A DNA stretch of 64,000 nt from Nocardia carnea (GTDB lineage Bacteria > Actinomycetota > Actinomycetes > Mycobacteriales > Mycobacteriaceae). The notes beneath the pieces were generated by a model that searched no databases, was not told where the DNA came from, and saw nothing but the letters and a program-made list of their open reading frames with translations. This document shows, piece by piece, positions 9,480 through 18,413 of the stretch. The translations under genes and the position numbers were made by a program. The number at the start of each line of letters is the position of its first letter. Position 1 is the first letter of the stretch. The stretch covers positions 1-64,000 of the forward strand of contig NZ_JARWOV010000288.1 of assembly GCF_029868855.1 (NCBI RefSeq). Reading direction: 5' to 3'.

Positions 9480-9659
9480 CCGAGGTCGATGGCAATGCGG
9501 CCCCGGTAGCGGCGTATCGAAGCGGATGTACGAAACGGGCTGCGGCCACAGCGGGATCGCGCTGTGGGGGAACCCCGAGGCGCTCATCGGCTACGGCCGT
9601 ATCACCCGGACGTGCCCACTGTGCATGGGTAGTCTCCGTGAGGAAGCCGAGGCGGCGCC

Positions 9660-10316
9660 ATGAATGAAGAGAGGCTGGGTGTGCGGGTTTTTCTCGTCGA
9701 CGATCATGCGGTGTTCCGGTCCGGTGTGCGGGCCGAGTTGAGCCGGGAAACCGATATGGAAGTGGTCGGAGAGGCCGGGGGCGTGGCCGAGGCGGTGGCG
9801 GGTATCAATGCCGCGAAACCCGATGTGGTGCTGCTCGATGTCCATATGCCCGCCGGGGGCGGGGTGGCGGTGTTGAACGGGATCGACAGTGGCCCGGTGT
9901 GTCTGGCGTTGAGTGTTTCCGACGCCGCCGAAGACGTGATCGCGGTGATCCGGGCCGGCGCCCGCGGCTATGTGACGAAGACGATTTCCGGGGCCGAACT
10001 GGCCGACGGGATCCGCCGTGTGGCCGGTGGGGATGCCGTGTTCAGTCCGCGGCTGGCCGGTTTCGTACTGGATTCGTTCACCGGGAAATCACCGGTACCC
10101 GAGCCGCCCCTGGACCCCGAACTCGATTCGCTGACCCCCCGTGAATTGGAGGTACTGCGACTCCTGGCCCGTGGTTACACCTATCGCGAGATCGCCGAGA
10201 AACTGTTCATCTCGGTGAAGACCGTGGAAACCCACGCATCGAACGTGCTCCGCAAAACCCAGCAGTCCAACCGCAACGCACTCACCCGCTGGGCCCACCG
10301 CCGCCGAATCGACTGA
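9660..10316 (+). CDS. esrR: LuxR/NarL-family response regulator (EsrR type)
   Basis: 218 residues. Receiver domain (about 8-125) with acidic pair DD at 14-15, phospho-acceptor Asp60 in VVLLDVHMP and the conserved Lys in YVTKT. The C-terminal LuxR-type helix-turn-helix (about 153-210) has LTPRELEVLRLLARGYTYREIA. Forms a two-component pair with the kinase upstream and probably controls the divergent PspC operon. The 180-bp gap between kinase and regulator is unusually long for such a pair; it holds no gene. Confidence 0.88.
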   Translation: MNEERLGVRVFLVDDHAVFRSGVRAELSRETDMEVVGEAGGVAEAVAGINAAKPDVVLLDVHMPAGGGVAVLNGIDSGPVCLALSVSDAAEDVIAVIRAGARGYVTKTISGAELADGIRRVAGGDAVFSPRLAGFVLDSFTGKSPVPEPPLDPELDSLTPRELEVLRLLARGYTYREIAEKLFISVKTVETHASNVLRKTQQSNRNALTRWAHRRRID

Positions 10317-10357
10317 GCACCTCCGCCCTATACGGATGGCCTACTCCGACAAAAGGA

Positions 10358-11539
10358 TCAGCAGAACCGCGCCCCCGCCACCCCCGGTGCGGCCCCGTCG
10401 AAACCATGTAACCCGCGCACGGAACGAGTGACCGTGAATTTCCGGTTCCGGCTCACCACCTCTGTGCGGCCCACCATTCGCTCCACCACCGTGCGGTGGT
10501 TGAGGTGATTGTTGTAGACCGTCCACAGTTCCCCACCCGGACGCAGGACCTTGCCGGTGCGGGCGAACATCTTGATCGCCGAACCGGTGTGCACGGCGGC
10601 GCCCACATGGAACGGGGGATTGCACACCACGAGGTCGGCGCTGTTGTCGGCGGCGGCGGACATGGCGTCGTCCCGTACCACGGTGACCTGGTCGGTGACC
10701 GCGTTGGCCGCGGCGGTCGCCGTCGCCGAGGCCACCGCCGCGGCCGATTGGTCGGTGCCCACCACCGTGATTCCCGGGCGGGACCGGGCGAGCGCGACGG
10801 CCAGTATCCCGGTGCCACAGCCGAGGTCGATGGCGTCGCGGGCATCGGGTTTCATGGCGCGCAGATGCTCCAGGAGGAACCGGGTGCCGATATCCAGGCG
10901 CGGCCCGGAGAAGGCGGCCCCGTGCGCGACCACGTCGATACCGAATTCGCCGATGTGCTCACGCAGCGGAAACCGTGGATCGCCCACCGGTTTCGGCCCG
11001 CGCACCAGCAGAGTACGTGATTTCTGGCGGCCGCGGCTGGCCCGTACTTCGGTGAAGGATTCGCCCAGTACATCGTTCATCGCCTTGGTGAGGTACTTGT
11101 CCCGGCCGCCGGCGAATACCTGGACTTCGGGACGGGCGTAACGGGCGATGGCATCGGCGATCTCGGCGAGTCCGGCCAGTACCCGCGGTAGTCGCAGCAG
11201 GACGACGGTCGCATCGCGCAGCAGGTTTTCGTCGAGGGCGTGTGCGGTGTAGCGGTCGCCGAGTCCGAATGCGCGGGCATTGGCGGCGAGTGCGAGTTCG
11301 CCGGTCAGTAGGTCCTGGTGGACGCGGATCCGGTGCAGATCGTGGGTGGCGGCGGCGCCGAGGGTGAGTGCGCCGTAGTTGTCGCCGATCACCACCACTT
11401 TCCCGGGCTCGGTGGTGGCGAGGGTGTCCGCGGCCACGTCGAGGATGAGACGGTCCGCGGCGTCGACGGCGTACAGGTTGGCGGCTTCCACATCCGGGTA
11501 GCGGCGCAACCGTCCTAGTAGGTCCTCCACGTCTCGCAC
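10358..11539 (-). CDS. Class I SAM-dependent methyltransferase, RsmC/RlmG-like
   Basis: 393 residues. The C-terminal half is a small-domain methyltransferase with the SAM-binding motif DLGCGTGILAVALA and the catalytic motif NPPFH typical of enzymes that methylate the exocyclic N2 of guanine (RsmC/RlmG). The N-terminal half resembles a degenerate second methyltransferase fold, as in that family. Likely substrate is ribosomal RNA, by family inference. Starts at GTG 11539. Transcribed toward esrR with a 41-bp gap. Confidence 0.75.
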   Translation of the reverse strand: MRDVEDLLGRLRRYPDVEAANLYAVDAADRLILDVAADTLATTEPGKVVVIGDNYGALTLGAAATHDLHRIRVHQDLLTGELALAANARAFGLGDRYTAHALDENLLRDATVVLLRLPRVLAGLAEIADAIARYARPEVQVFAGGRDKYLTKAMNDVLGESFTEVRASRGRQKSRTLLVRGPKPVGDPRFPLREHIGEFGIDVVAHGAAFSGPRLDIGTRFLLEHLRAMKPDARDAIDLGCGTGILAVALARSRPGITVVGTDQSAAAVASATATAAANAVTDQVTVVRDDAMSAAADNSADLVVCNPPFHVGAAVHTGSAIKMFARTGKVLRPGGELWTVYNNHLNHRTVVERMVGRTEVVSRNRKFTVTRSVRGLHGFDGAAPGVAGARFC

Positions 11540-11692
11540 ATGACAAGTGTGCTAGATCGTTGCCGGGCGTCGCCGCGCGGCCCGGTGGATACGCTTCGCG
11601 CGGCATGGTGCGAGGGCCGCGCGCGGTCGGCTGCCGGTACTCGGGCCACACCGTGAGAGCTGGCGTTATCGCAGGACAGCGGCGGCTGCCGT

Positions 11693-11698
11693 TAGCAT
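11693..11698 (+). promoter_or_regulatory. -10 hexamer of the AMIN-like lipoprotein gene
   Basis: TAGCAT, 7 nt before ATG 11706; no Shine-Dalgarno sequence fits between. Confidence 0.45.
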
Positions 11699-11705
11699 CG
11701 GCGAT

Positions 11706-12332
11706 ATGCGTACCGGGCGATTACTGGTGGTGGCGGTGATGCTGGCGGCTCTCGCCGGGTGCGCCGATTCGGGGTCGACACCGCCGGTTAGCTCTTCGCC
11801 CAGGAGTCCCGCGGTACCCAGTTCGGAAGTGGCCACCCCGGGCCTGCCCGTACCGCCGGTGCCGCTGCCCGGGGAGTCGGCGCCCGCACCCGACGATACG
11901 GTGCCGAAGCAGGCGGAGGCCGCACCGGGCGCCATGCTCACCGTGACCGATATCCGGTTGAGTCGCCATGCGGGTTTCGACCGGGTCGAGTACTACCTGG
12001 GCGGACCGGGCACTCCCGGGTGGAGTGTGTGGTACACCGGCCGTGCCGTGCAGGACGGCAGCGGCCGGGAGCTCGAGGTGGCGGGGGATTCGGTGCTCGA
12101 GGTCCGGATCACCGGTTCGGCCTATCCGTTCGACAGCGGGGTCGCACCCTATGCCGGCCCGGACCCGGCCACCGACCCGGCGGTTCCCGGTATCGCCGGG
12201 GTGTATCGGACAACGGTGTTCGAGGGGATCACCCAGTCGTTCATCGGAGTCGCCGGCGACGAACCGGGCTTCACCGTTTCGGCGGCCACCATGCCGAACC
12301 GGCTGGTCGTCGACATCGCCACGGGTCGGTGA
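11706..12332 (+). CDS. AMIN-like domain lipoprotein
   Basis: 208 residues. A lipoprotein signal peptide ends in lipobox LAGC with the modified Cys at 19. A Pro/Ser-rich linker follows (about 20-75), then a beta-rich domain (about 80-205; MLTVTDIRLSRHAGFDRVEYYLGG) of the AMIN-like family found in actinobacterial cell-envelope lipoproteins. Probably anchored on the outer face of the cytoplasmic membrane. Role unknown. Confidence 0.8.
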   Translation: MRTGRLLVVAVMLAALAGCADSGSTPPVSSSPRSPAVPSSEVATPGLPVPPVPLPGESAPAPDDTVPKQAEAAPGAMLTVTDIRLSRHAGFDRVEYYLGGPGTPGWSVWYTGRAVQDGSGRELEVAGDSVLEVRITGSAYPFDSGVAPYAGPDPATDPAVPGIAGVYRTTVFEGITQSFIGVAGDEPGFTVSAATMPNRLVVDIATGR

Positions 12333-12485
12333 CTCCGGGCGCGGGTATCGGTTGATCGACAATGCGGGCCTGGGCAGCGGAGAATCGTCTCGACACAGTA
12401 CGGTTGTCAGCACCGGTGGCTCAGATGTCCGGCGCGCCGGGGCGAGAATACGGGGTCGTGGGCATCCGAGGGGAGTTTCAGATCG

Positions 12486-13016
12486 ATGCGACGATTCGAA
12501 CGAGCCGGGCTCGCCGCCGCACTGACCGCGCTGATCGCCGGCGGGTTCCTCGCCGCCTGCTCCAACACGGTGACCGGTACCGCGGAAGTGAACCAGAGCG
12601 AATTGCAGCTGTACACATCGGAGGTCAAATCCTCCTCGGCCGCGGCGTCGTCGTCGCGGGCGGCCGCTGCCGAGGCAGCCGCGACCGATGTGTGCGAGGC
12701 GCTGCGTGATCACAACAACCCGGCGGTCGACGCGTTCAACGCCTATATCGACGCCAGTGACAACAAGGCGCCGGATGTCGAGGCGAAGAAGGGCGCCGCG
12801 ATCACCGCGTTGCGCGATACCGCCGGCAAGATCGACGAGCAACTCAGCCCCGATGTTCCCAACGACGTCTCGGCGCCGATGCGCACCTACCGCGACAATC
12901 TGAAAACCCTGGCCGACCTCCTCGAGCGCAATGCTTCGGTGGACGAGATCAACGGTCAGATCGATTCGTTCAACGGGGACAAGGACGCGGCCTTCGACGC
13001 CTGCGAACCGTACTGA
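12486..13016 (+). CDS. Putative lipoprotein, helical
   Basis: 176 residues with a lipoprotein signal peptide and lipobox LAAC (Cys25). A Ser/Ala-rich stretch (about 48-65) precedes an alpha-helical C-terminal region containing two Cys (DVCEAL and DACEPY), which may form a disulphide outside the membrane. GAGGGGAG lies upstream of the ATG. Follows another lipoprotein gene after 153 bp. Family not recognised. Confidence 0.7.
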   Translation: MRRFERAGLAAALTALIAGGFLAACSNTVTGTAEVNQSELQLYTSEVKSSSAAASSSRAAAAEAAATDVCEALRDHNNPAVDAFNAYIDASDNKAPDVEAKKGAAITALRDTAGKIDEQLSPDVPNDVSAPMRTYRDNLKTLADLLERNASVDEINGQIDSFNGDKDAAFDACEPY

Positions 13017-13022
13017 GCCGGG

Positions 13023-14588
13023 TCAATCGTAGAGACCTTCGACGCACCATCGATCGTCCCGGGCGAGCAGCAGCAGGCTGTGCGGTCCCGGTAGTTCCAC
13101 CTGGGCGCGGGCGGCGGGGGACGTGCCGGGTGCCCACCAGAGCTCGTCGAGCAGCCAGGGCCCGGCCCACGCGGTGAGCCGCCAGCTGGACCGCCCCCAG
13201 CGCAACCGTGCGGGCGGGCCGCTGAACAGGCCGCGTGCGGTGATCCGGACGGGAGTCCCGTCTGCTGCCTCGAGCGCGACGCGTGGGCGGTCGAGCATGA
13301 GGACGGCGGGGGCCGGTTCCGGCATCCGGCCCGGCCAGGGCGGCGCCGGATCGGTATCCGGCGCCGGTTCGTCGCCGAACGTGACCATGGTGACCCGTTC
13401 CGCGGGGCCGCGGCCGCCGCTGAGTACCCCCACCCGCACCGCGTCCCCGCCGAGCAGACCCTGGACGCGGACCAGGGCGCGCATGGCACGTTCGTCCCCG
13501 GACCCCGTATCGCCCCACAGGCCGAGCTGCAGGGCGGCGGCCGGTGCCACCTCCACCGGTATCAGGTGCAGCCCGGTGATCGCGGCGGTGGGGCGATCAC
13601 CGGGTGGCCGGGTGAGCCAGCCGTCCAGTTGCCAGCGCACTCGGTCGGCCACACCGTCCGCGGTCAGCGGTTCGGCGCAGCGCCAGACCCGCGACAGTTC
13701 TTCTCCGGCCTCGGTTTCCGCGCGGATCTCCAGCCGGGTGCAGGCCAGGGATGCCGCCGACAGGTTCGCGGTGAGCCGGGTCGCGAGTAGCCGGCCGGTG
13801 AAGGCCGCGGCGTCGACCCGGTCGATCGGTGGTTCGCACGGCAGCCGGACCGCCACCTCCGGGGGCAGGCTCCGGGCCGCCGGTGGACGATCCGGCAGAG
13901 CGCGGGCGAGCCGGTGGGCCACGATCGCGTCCGCACCGAACCGTGAGGTGACCTGCGCGGTTGTGAGGGCGGCGAAATCCCCGATGCGGCGCAGCCCCAG
14001 CCGGTGCAGCAGATCCAGCAGTGCGGCGCGTTCCTTTTCCGCGGGGCCGGATTCGGCCGCGAGTTCGGTGATCGGCAGCGGTGCCAGGAACTGGGCATCC
14101 CGGCCGGGCGGTACGAGGGTGCTGTGCCGGGCGGCGACGATCGCGGTCGGGAGTTCGTCGGCGATCCCGATCCGGGCCTCCACTCCGGCGGTCGCCAGCG
14201 TGGCGAGCAGTTGCCGTACGGCCGCTTCGGCCGATCCGAAGTACCTGATCACTCCTCGCGCGGGCAGGACGAGCAGCCCGGGGCGCAGTATCTCGATTCC
14301 GGAGGCGAGACTGTCGACGGCCGCGGCGACCGGTTCGAACAGTCGCGCGTCGCGGTCCAGATCGGGCTGTGCGATATGGAGTTCCGGACAGCGGCTCTGT
14401 GCCTCGCGTTTACGCATACCGCGGCGCACTCCCGCCTCGCGGGCGGTGGCCGAACAGGTGACGACCCGGTTCGCGTGCAAAACCGCCACCGGCTGTTCCG
14501 CGGGCAGTCCCGCCCCGGCCGCCGCCGCGACCGCGGGCCAGTCGGGGCACCAGACCGCCAGCACCCGTGCGGCGGGGCGCGGGCTCAT
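13023..14588 (-). CDS. imuB: DNA polymerase Y-family protein ImuB
   Basis: 521 residues, similar in size to mycobacterial ImuB. It has a Y-family polymerase-like core (MSPRPAARVLAVWCPDWPAV at the N-terminus, and a helix-hairpin-helix-like segment LHRLGLRRIGDFAAL). In the mutasome ImuB is catalytically inactive and acts as the adaptor that brings DnaE2 and ImuA' to the beta clamp. ATG 14588 fits homologues; the frame stays open to 14879, but that extension is repetitive and not conserved. Converges on a lipoprotein gene with only 6 bp between. Confidence 0.88.
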   Translation of the reverse strand: MSPRPAARVLAVWCPDWPAVAAAAGAGLPAEQPVAVLHANRVVTCSATAREAGVRRGMRKREAQSRCPELHIAQPDLDRDARLFEPVAAAVDSLASGIEILRPGLLVLPARGVIRYFGSAEAAVRQLLATLATAGVEARIGIADELPTAIVAARHSTLVPPGRDAQFLAPLPITELAAESGPAEKERAALLDLLHRLGLRRIGDFAALTTAQVTSRFGADAIVAHRLARALPDRPPAARSLPPEVAVRLPCEPPIDRVDAAAFTGRLLATRLTANLSAASLACTRLEIRAETEAGEELSRVWRCAEPLTADGVADRVRWQLDGWLTRPPGDRPTAAITGLHLIPVEVAPAAALQLGLWGDTGSGDERAMRALVRVQGLLGGDAVRVGVLSGGRGPAERVTMVTFGDEPAPDTDPAPPWPGRMPEPAPAVLMLDRPRVALEAADGTPVRITARGLFSGPPARLRWGRSSWRLTAWAGPWLLDELWWAPGTSPAARAQVELPGPHSLLLLARDDRWCVEGLYD

Positions 14589-14987
14589 CGGTCCACCGTT
14601 CCGCTCCGGAAGGGAAATGATTCTCGAGTGTTCCGGGGAGCGCCGGCGGAATACCGGTACACGGCACCGCTGTTCGGGCGGCGGCGCCCCGGGTGTTCGT
14701 CTCCGGCCGGCCGGAACGCCCGGTGGAATTCGGCTCCGGTCCGCCGTGTGGTCCGGTGGGAATCGCCAATGACGGTTCCGGGTGTCCGGATGGGTTCGTC
14801 GTCGGGCGATCGGGACGCCTGAGCGAGTTCGCCTGCGCCCGGTCCGGCTGTCCGGGGCGGGCGGTAATCCGGCCGGCACGACCGAGCGAATGCGTTGTCT
14901 GCCGGTCCGGTCGACCGAGGGGGCTCGGCACCGGACGGAGGAAAGTCGCGGCAGAGGGGTTGGCGGAGGATACGGGGCGGGATCGGG
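14589..14987. other. imuA'-imuB spacer, no conventional gene
   Basis: 399 bp separate imuA' and imuB, which are adjacent in mycobacteria. Several frames are open because of high GC, but none has a recognisable product. The middle of the gap is the 33-bp-period repeat array. Confidence 0.55.
14686..14916. repeat. Degenerate 33-bp tandem repeat, about 7 units
   Basis: Seven head-to-tail units of 33 bp recur without spacers. In one minus-strand frame they read as 11-residue units such as GRPDRQTTHSL, QPDRAQANSLR, RPDRPTTNPSG, PHGGPEPNSTG and RSGRPETNTRG. Units are strongly diverged, so the array is old. The frame overlaps imuA' and imuB out of phase and has no credible start, so I treat it as a minisatellite rather than a gene. 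Confidence 0.55.
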
Positions 14988-15776
14988 TCAGGAAGCAACG
15001 GAGTCCTCCTGGCCTGATATTTCCGGCTGCTGCGCGGTGGTGGTCTCGTCGAGGGCGATCCATTCCACCCGGCCGCCGAGGGGGCGTGCGGCAACCCGGC
15101 CGCGGCGCGGGGTCCCGGCTCTGGTGTGAACTTCGATATCGAGGCTTATGGAACGGATCCGCCCGCTGCCCGTACCGAGCCCGGTGTAGCCGGCCACGCG
15201 GCTTTCCAGGCTCAGGTCCGGCGCGGGCCAGTTACCGCCGGTGACAAGCAAAGTGGCTCCTTTTCCGCGAGCTTTCGCGGCGAGCACCCGGGCGCGAGCG
15301 GGCGGGATCACGGCCTCGCCGAGACCGAGTACCACCAGGTCCATACCGTCCAGCAGAACCGCCGCCACCTCCATCGGGTCCTGGCCGGCATCGGGGATCA
15401 TCGCGAGCCGGTCCAGCCGGGCGCCCATTTCCGCGGCGGCGAGCAGACCGAGCCGGGGCAGGCCGACCGCGGCCGCGTGCCCACCCGCCCCGGTGACTGC
15501 GGCGAACAACCCGGCCAGCAGCGTTCCGGCGCCGCTGTAGGAGACCACCGATCCCTTGACGAGACCGCGGTCGGGTAACAACGGGGCGAGGGCGGCCGGC
15601 ACGGGAAGTACTTCGCGACCGACGGTCGAGGCCGGGGCGACCGGTGCCCGGGTACCGGTCGTACTGCGGGGTACGGGACCGGGCCCGCGGGCGCATCCGC
15701 TGCTCGCCCGCGCCCGGCGCAGTTCGGCCAGTTCGCGCAGTCGCGCCCCGCTCGCCTTCGGCGGCCGTGCCGTCAT
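14988..15776 (-). CDS. imuA': SOS-response mutasome protein ImuA'
   Basis: 262 residues, RecA-like fold typical of actinobacterial ImuA' (Rv3395c type), with GLVKGSVVSYSGAGTLLAGLFAAV in the place of a P-loop; the GKS/T signature is degenerate, as expected for this family. It works with ImuB and DnaE2 in damage-induced translesion synthesis. ATG 15776 is preferred over the adjacent GTG 15779. A LexA box lies about 87 bp upstream, so the gene is predicted to be SOS-induced. Confidence 0.85.
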   Translation of the reverse strand: MTARPPKASGARLRELAELRRARASSGCARGPGPVPRSTTGTRAPVAPASTVGREVLPVPAALAPLLPDRGLVKGSVVSYSGAGTLLAGLFAAVTGAGGHAAAVGLPRLGLLAAAEMGARLDRLAMIPDAGQDPMEVAAVLLDGMDLVVLGLGEAVIPPARARVLAAKARGKGATLLVTGGNWPAPDLSLESRVAGYTGLGTGSGRIRSISLDIEVHTRAGTPRRGRVAARPLGGRVEWIALDETTTAQQPEISGQEDSVAS

Positions 15777-15862
15777 CACTCATCACCCACTTTCCGCGCC
15801 GATGCCGGAGGGCCGGGTGGCGTCACCGAGGTGGTCGGGCGCCGCCCCGGCTACTTCCTGTT

Positions 15863-15878
15863 TCGAACATACATTCGA
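15863..15878 (-). promoter_or_regulatory. LexA-binding site (SOS box) upstream of imuA'
   Basis: TCGAACATACATTCGA matches the actinobacterial SOS box TCGAAC-N4-GTTCGA with one mismatch. Position upstream of imuA' fits known SOS control of the mutasome genes. The site is also 137 bp upstream of the divergent kinase gene. Confidence 0.8.
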
Positions 15879-16002
15879 TACCTTATCGCTGGAAGACCCG
15901 AGCCCGGAAGCCTCCCCGAACAACTACGACCCGCTGTAGTGAATGCCGTCACGTGTCGGCCGTCGCCGTCTCCGAAACCGGCCAGCTACCACCGAATTCG
16001 AC

Positions 16003-16008
16003 TAGTCT
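16003..16008 (+). promoter_or_regulatory. -10 hexamer of the Ser/Thr kinase gene (leaderless)
   Basis: TAGTCT, exactly 6 nt before ATG 16015. Confidence 0.5.
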
Positions 16009-16014
16009 CACAGC

Positions 16015-17145
16015 ATGATCGATCGCCCCCGTCCCATCGTCGGCCCCGATTATCTGGTGGCCGGCCGGTACCGCCTGCAGTCGAAACTGGGCGGTGGCGG
16101 TATGGGTGCGGTATGGCTGGCGCACGATCGGCTGCTCGATCGTGACGTCGCCATCAAGCAGGTGCTGTCCACGGCGGGCCTGGACGAGGCGGAAGCCCGC
16201 AAGATCCGCGATCACATCGTGCACGAGGGGCGGGTCGCCGCCAAGCTCTCCCACGAACACGCCATCGCCGTCTACGACGTGGTGCTCGAGGCCGGTGAAC
16301 CCTGGCTGGTGATGGAGCATCTGCCCTCGCGCAGTGTCGCCCGGGCACTCGGGCTGGTGAACGCGCTGCCGGTGATCGAGGTCGCGCAGATCGGGGCGCA
16401 GGTCGCCGACGCGCTCGCCGCCGCGCACACCGTCGGGATCGTGCACCGCGATATCAAACCCGGCAATATCCTCGTCGCCGACCGGGGGCCGGCGGTCGGG
16501 ATGGCGAAGCTCAGCGATTTCGGTATCTCCCGCAACGTCACCGAAGCCTCCGACGAACCCGACGGCATGATCACCGGCACCCCGGCCTACCTGCCGCCCG
16601 AAGTCGCCCGCGGCGCCCAGCCCACCGCCGCCAGCGATGTGTTCTCCCTCGGTGCCACCCTCTACACCGCCATCGAAGGTCAGCCGCCGTTCGGTATGGA
16701 CGACAACAGCGACGCCATCGTGGAACGTGCCGCCATGGCGCAGATCAACCCACCCACGCGCAGCGGGGTGCTCACCCGCGTGCTGCTGCACATGATGGAA
16801 CCCGCCCCGCAGCGCCGCCCCAGCATGGCGCAGGCACGGGACGAGATCCTGGCCGCGGCCTTCGGCCCCGGCGCCGCCGACAACATCCTCGGCGCCCCGG
16901 TGCGCACCGAGGACGGCACCATTCCGGCCTGGGCGGCCCGTAACTCCGCCGCCGGGCTGCGCAGCCCCCGCTCCGGCCCGCTGCCCCGCCGCGCCCAGCC
17001 GCAGCCCGTGAACCCTGCCCCGGCTCCCGTGCAGCAGATCGGCCGCGGGAGTTCCGGGCAGTCGCCCAGCCCCACCGTGGCCGTCACCATCGGACTGCTG
17101 ATCGGGCTGGTCATCATCATCGTGATCCTCATGATGGTGATGTGA
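16015..17145 (+). CDS. Membrane-tethered Ser/Thr protein kinase
   Basis: 376 residues. PknB-type kinase domain (about 19-280): Gly-rich loop GGGGMGAVW, Lys48 in VAIKQV, catalytic HRDIKPGN (Asp146), DFG at 168-170 and an activation loop with TGTPAYLPPE. A Pro-rich juxtamembrane segment (about 310-350) leads to one membrane helix at the extreme C-terminus with no extracellular domain, so it cannot sense ligands through a PASTA-like domain. Leaderless start. Substrates cannot be inferred. Confidence 0.9.
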   Translation: MIDRPRPIVGPDYLVAGRYRLQSKLGGGGMGAVWLAHDRLLDRDVAIKQVLSTAGLDEAEARKIRDHIVHEGRVAAKLSHEHAIAVYDVVLEAGEPWLVMEHLPSRSVARALGLVNALPVIEVAQIGAQVADALAAAHTVGIVHRDIKPGNILVADRGPAVGMAKLSDFGISRNVTEASDEPDGMITGTPAYLPPEVARGAQPTAASDVFSLGATLYTAIEGQPPFGMDDNSDAIVERAAMAQINPPTRSGVLTRVLLHMMEPAPQRRPSMAQARDEILAAAFGPGAADNILGAPVRTEDGTIPAWAARNSAAGLRSPRSGPLPRRAQPQPVNPAPAPVQQIGRGSSGQSPSPTVAVTIGLLIGLVIIIVILMMVM

Positions 17146-17448
17146 CGGAGCGGCGCTTGCCGCGGTGATAGGCAGCGGCCTCGCATTATCGGATTCGCCA
17201 CTATGTGCCGAGTGGATATCCCGGGTCCGTCGAGGTCGGGCGCGGACAACCGGATCCGTTTCGTGGACCGGTCCGTGACCCATAGCGGGCTCTCCGGCGG
17301 TAAGGTCCGGTTTGTCTGTCTTTTCGGCGCGCCCCGGGAACTCCGCCAGGGGTGGTGATCGTTGGATGGACAGTTGGATATCGAGTAACAGCTCGAGCCG
17401 ACGGTCGTGCTCCGGTATGGCCAACGAACTCCGAGAAAGGGATTTGCG
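17146..17448. other. Spacer before the Bax inhibitor-1 gene
   Basis: 303 bp without a gene. Presumably holds the promoter of the BI-1 gene; I see no convincing hairpin or -10 pair. Confidence 0.4.
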
Positions 17449-18306
17449 GTGCGCGCCACAAGCAATCCGGTATTCAAGAATCTGCCGAAGCAGGAAACCG
17501 GCTACGCGAGCTTCGGCTCGGCTGCTGCCGGCGCGGGACAGCTGGGTTACCAGTACGGCAACCAGCAGTATCCCCCGCAGTACCAGCAGCAGCCCTACCC
17601 GCCGCAGGCGCCGACCCGGTCGCTGACCATCGACGATGTGGTCACCAAAACCGGGATCACGCTGGGTGTACTCGCGCTGTCCGCGCTGGTCACCTACATT
17701 CTGACCAGCGCCAATACCGCGCTCGCCCCGATGTTCGTCATCGGCGGCGGCATCATCGGCCTGGTGCTCGTCCTGGTCGCCACCTTCGGTCGCAAGATGG
17801 ACAACCCCGCGATCGTGCTCTCCTACGCGGTCGCCGAGGGTGTGTTCGTCGGCGCCCTGTCGTTCATGTTCACCGATATCACCTTCGGTGGCGCGGGCGG
17901 CGCGGGCATGATCGGGCAGGCCGTGCTGGGCACCTTCGGTGTGTTCGCGGGCATGCTCGTCGTCTACAAGACCGGCGCCATCCGGGTCACTCCGCGGTTC
18001 ACCCGCATGCTCATCGGCGCCATGATCGGCATCCTGGTCCTGGTCGTCGGCAACCTGATCGCGAGCTTCTTCACCGACGGTGGTTTCGGCCTGCGTGACG
18101 GTGGCCCGGTCGCGATCATCTTCAGCCTGGTCGTCATCGCCATCGCCGCGTTCAGCTTCCTGCTCGACTTCGATGCCGCCGATCAGCTCATCCGCGCCCA
18201 GGCCCCGCCCAAGGCCGCCTGGGGCGTGGCGCTCGGACTCACGGTCACCCTGGTCTGGCTCTACGTCGAGATCCTGCGCCTGCTGAGCTACTTCCAGAGC
18301 GACTAG
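17449..18306 (+). CDS. Bax inhibitor-1/YccA family membrane protein
   Basis: 285 residues. The N-terminal ~65 residues are Gln/Tyr/Pro-rich (QYGNQQYPPQYQQQPYPPQ), followed by about seven hydrophobic helices of the BI-1/YccA family, whose better-known members are pH-sensitive calcium-leak channels. The extended low-complexity N-terminus is typical for Corynebacteriales members. GTG 17449 has GAAAGGG about 8 nt upstream; the upstream in-frame ATG lacks one. Ends in a strong terminator. Confidence 0.88.
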   Translation: MRATSNPVFKNLPKQETGYASFGSAAAGAGQLGYQYGNQQYPPQYQQQPYPPQAPTRSLTIDDVVTKTGITLGVLALSALVTYILTSANTALAPMFVIGGGIIGLVLVLVATFGRKMDNPAIVLSYAVAEGVFVGALSFMFTDITFGGAGGAGMIGQAVLGTFGVFAGMLVVYKTGAIRVTPRFTRMLIGAMIGILVLVVGNLIASFFTDGGFGLRDGGPVAIIFSLVVIAIAAFSFLLDFDAADQLIRAQAPPKAAWGVALGLTVTLVWLYVEILRLLSYFQSD

Positions 18307-18339
18307 TGAACCCGACCGCTTCAGTGCGGTCAGGACACA

Positions 18340-18373
18340 AAAGAAGGCGGTCCCTCGCGGGGCCGCCTTCTTT
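18340..18373. terminator. Intrinsic terminator after the BI-1 gene
   Basis: AAAGAAGGCGG-T-CCC pairs with GGG-G-CCGCCTTCTTT around a TCGC tetraloop; one T-G wobble. The A-rich left foot and T-rich right foot make it a good terminator on both strands for the convergent pair. A smaller hairpin (GACCGC/GCGGTC, 18314-18331) precedes it. Confidence 0.85.
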
Positions 18374-18413
18374 CGGTCGTCTCACCTGGACGGGAGCGGC
18401 TACCCGAGTCGGT

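Noticed and set aside
14686..14916. Possible CRISPR array
   Set aside because: Units are contiguous at 33 bp without unique spacers and are strongly diverged.
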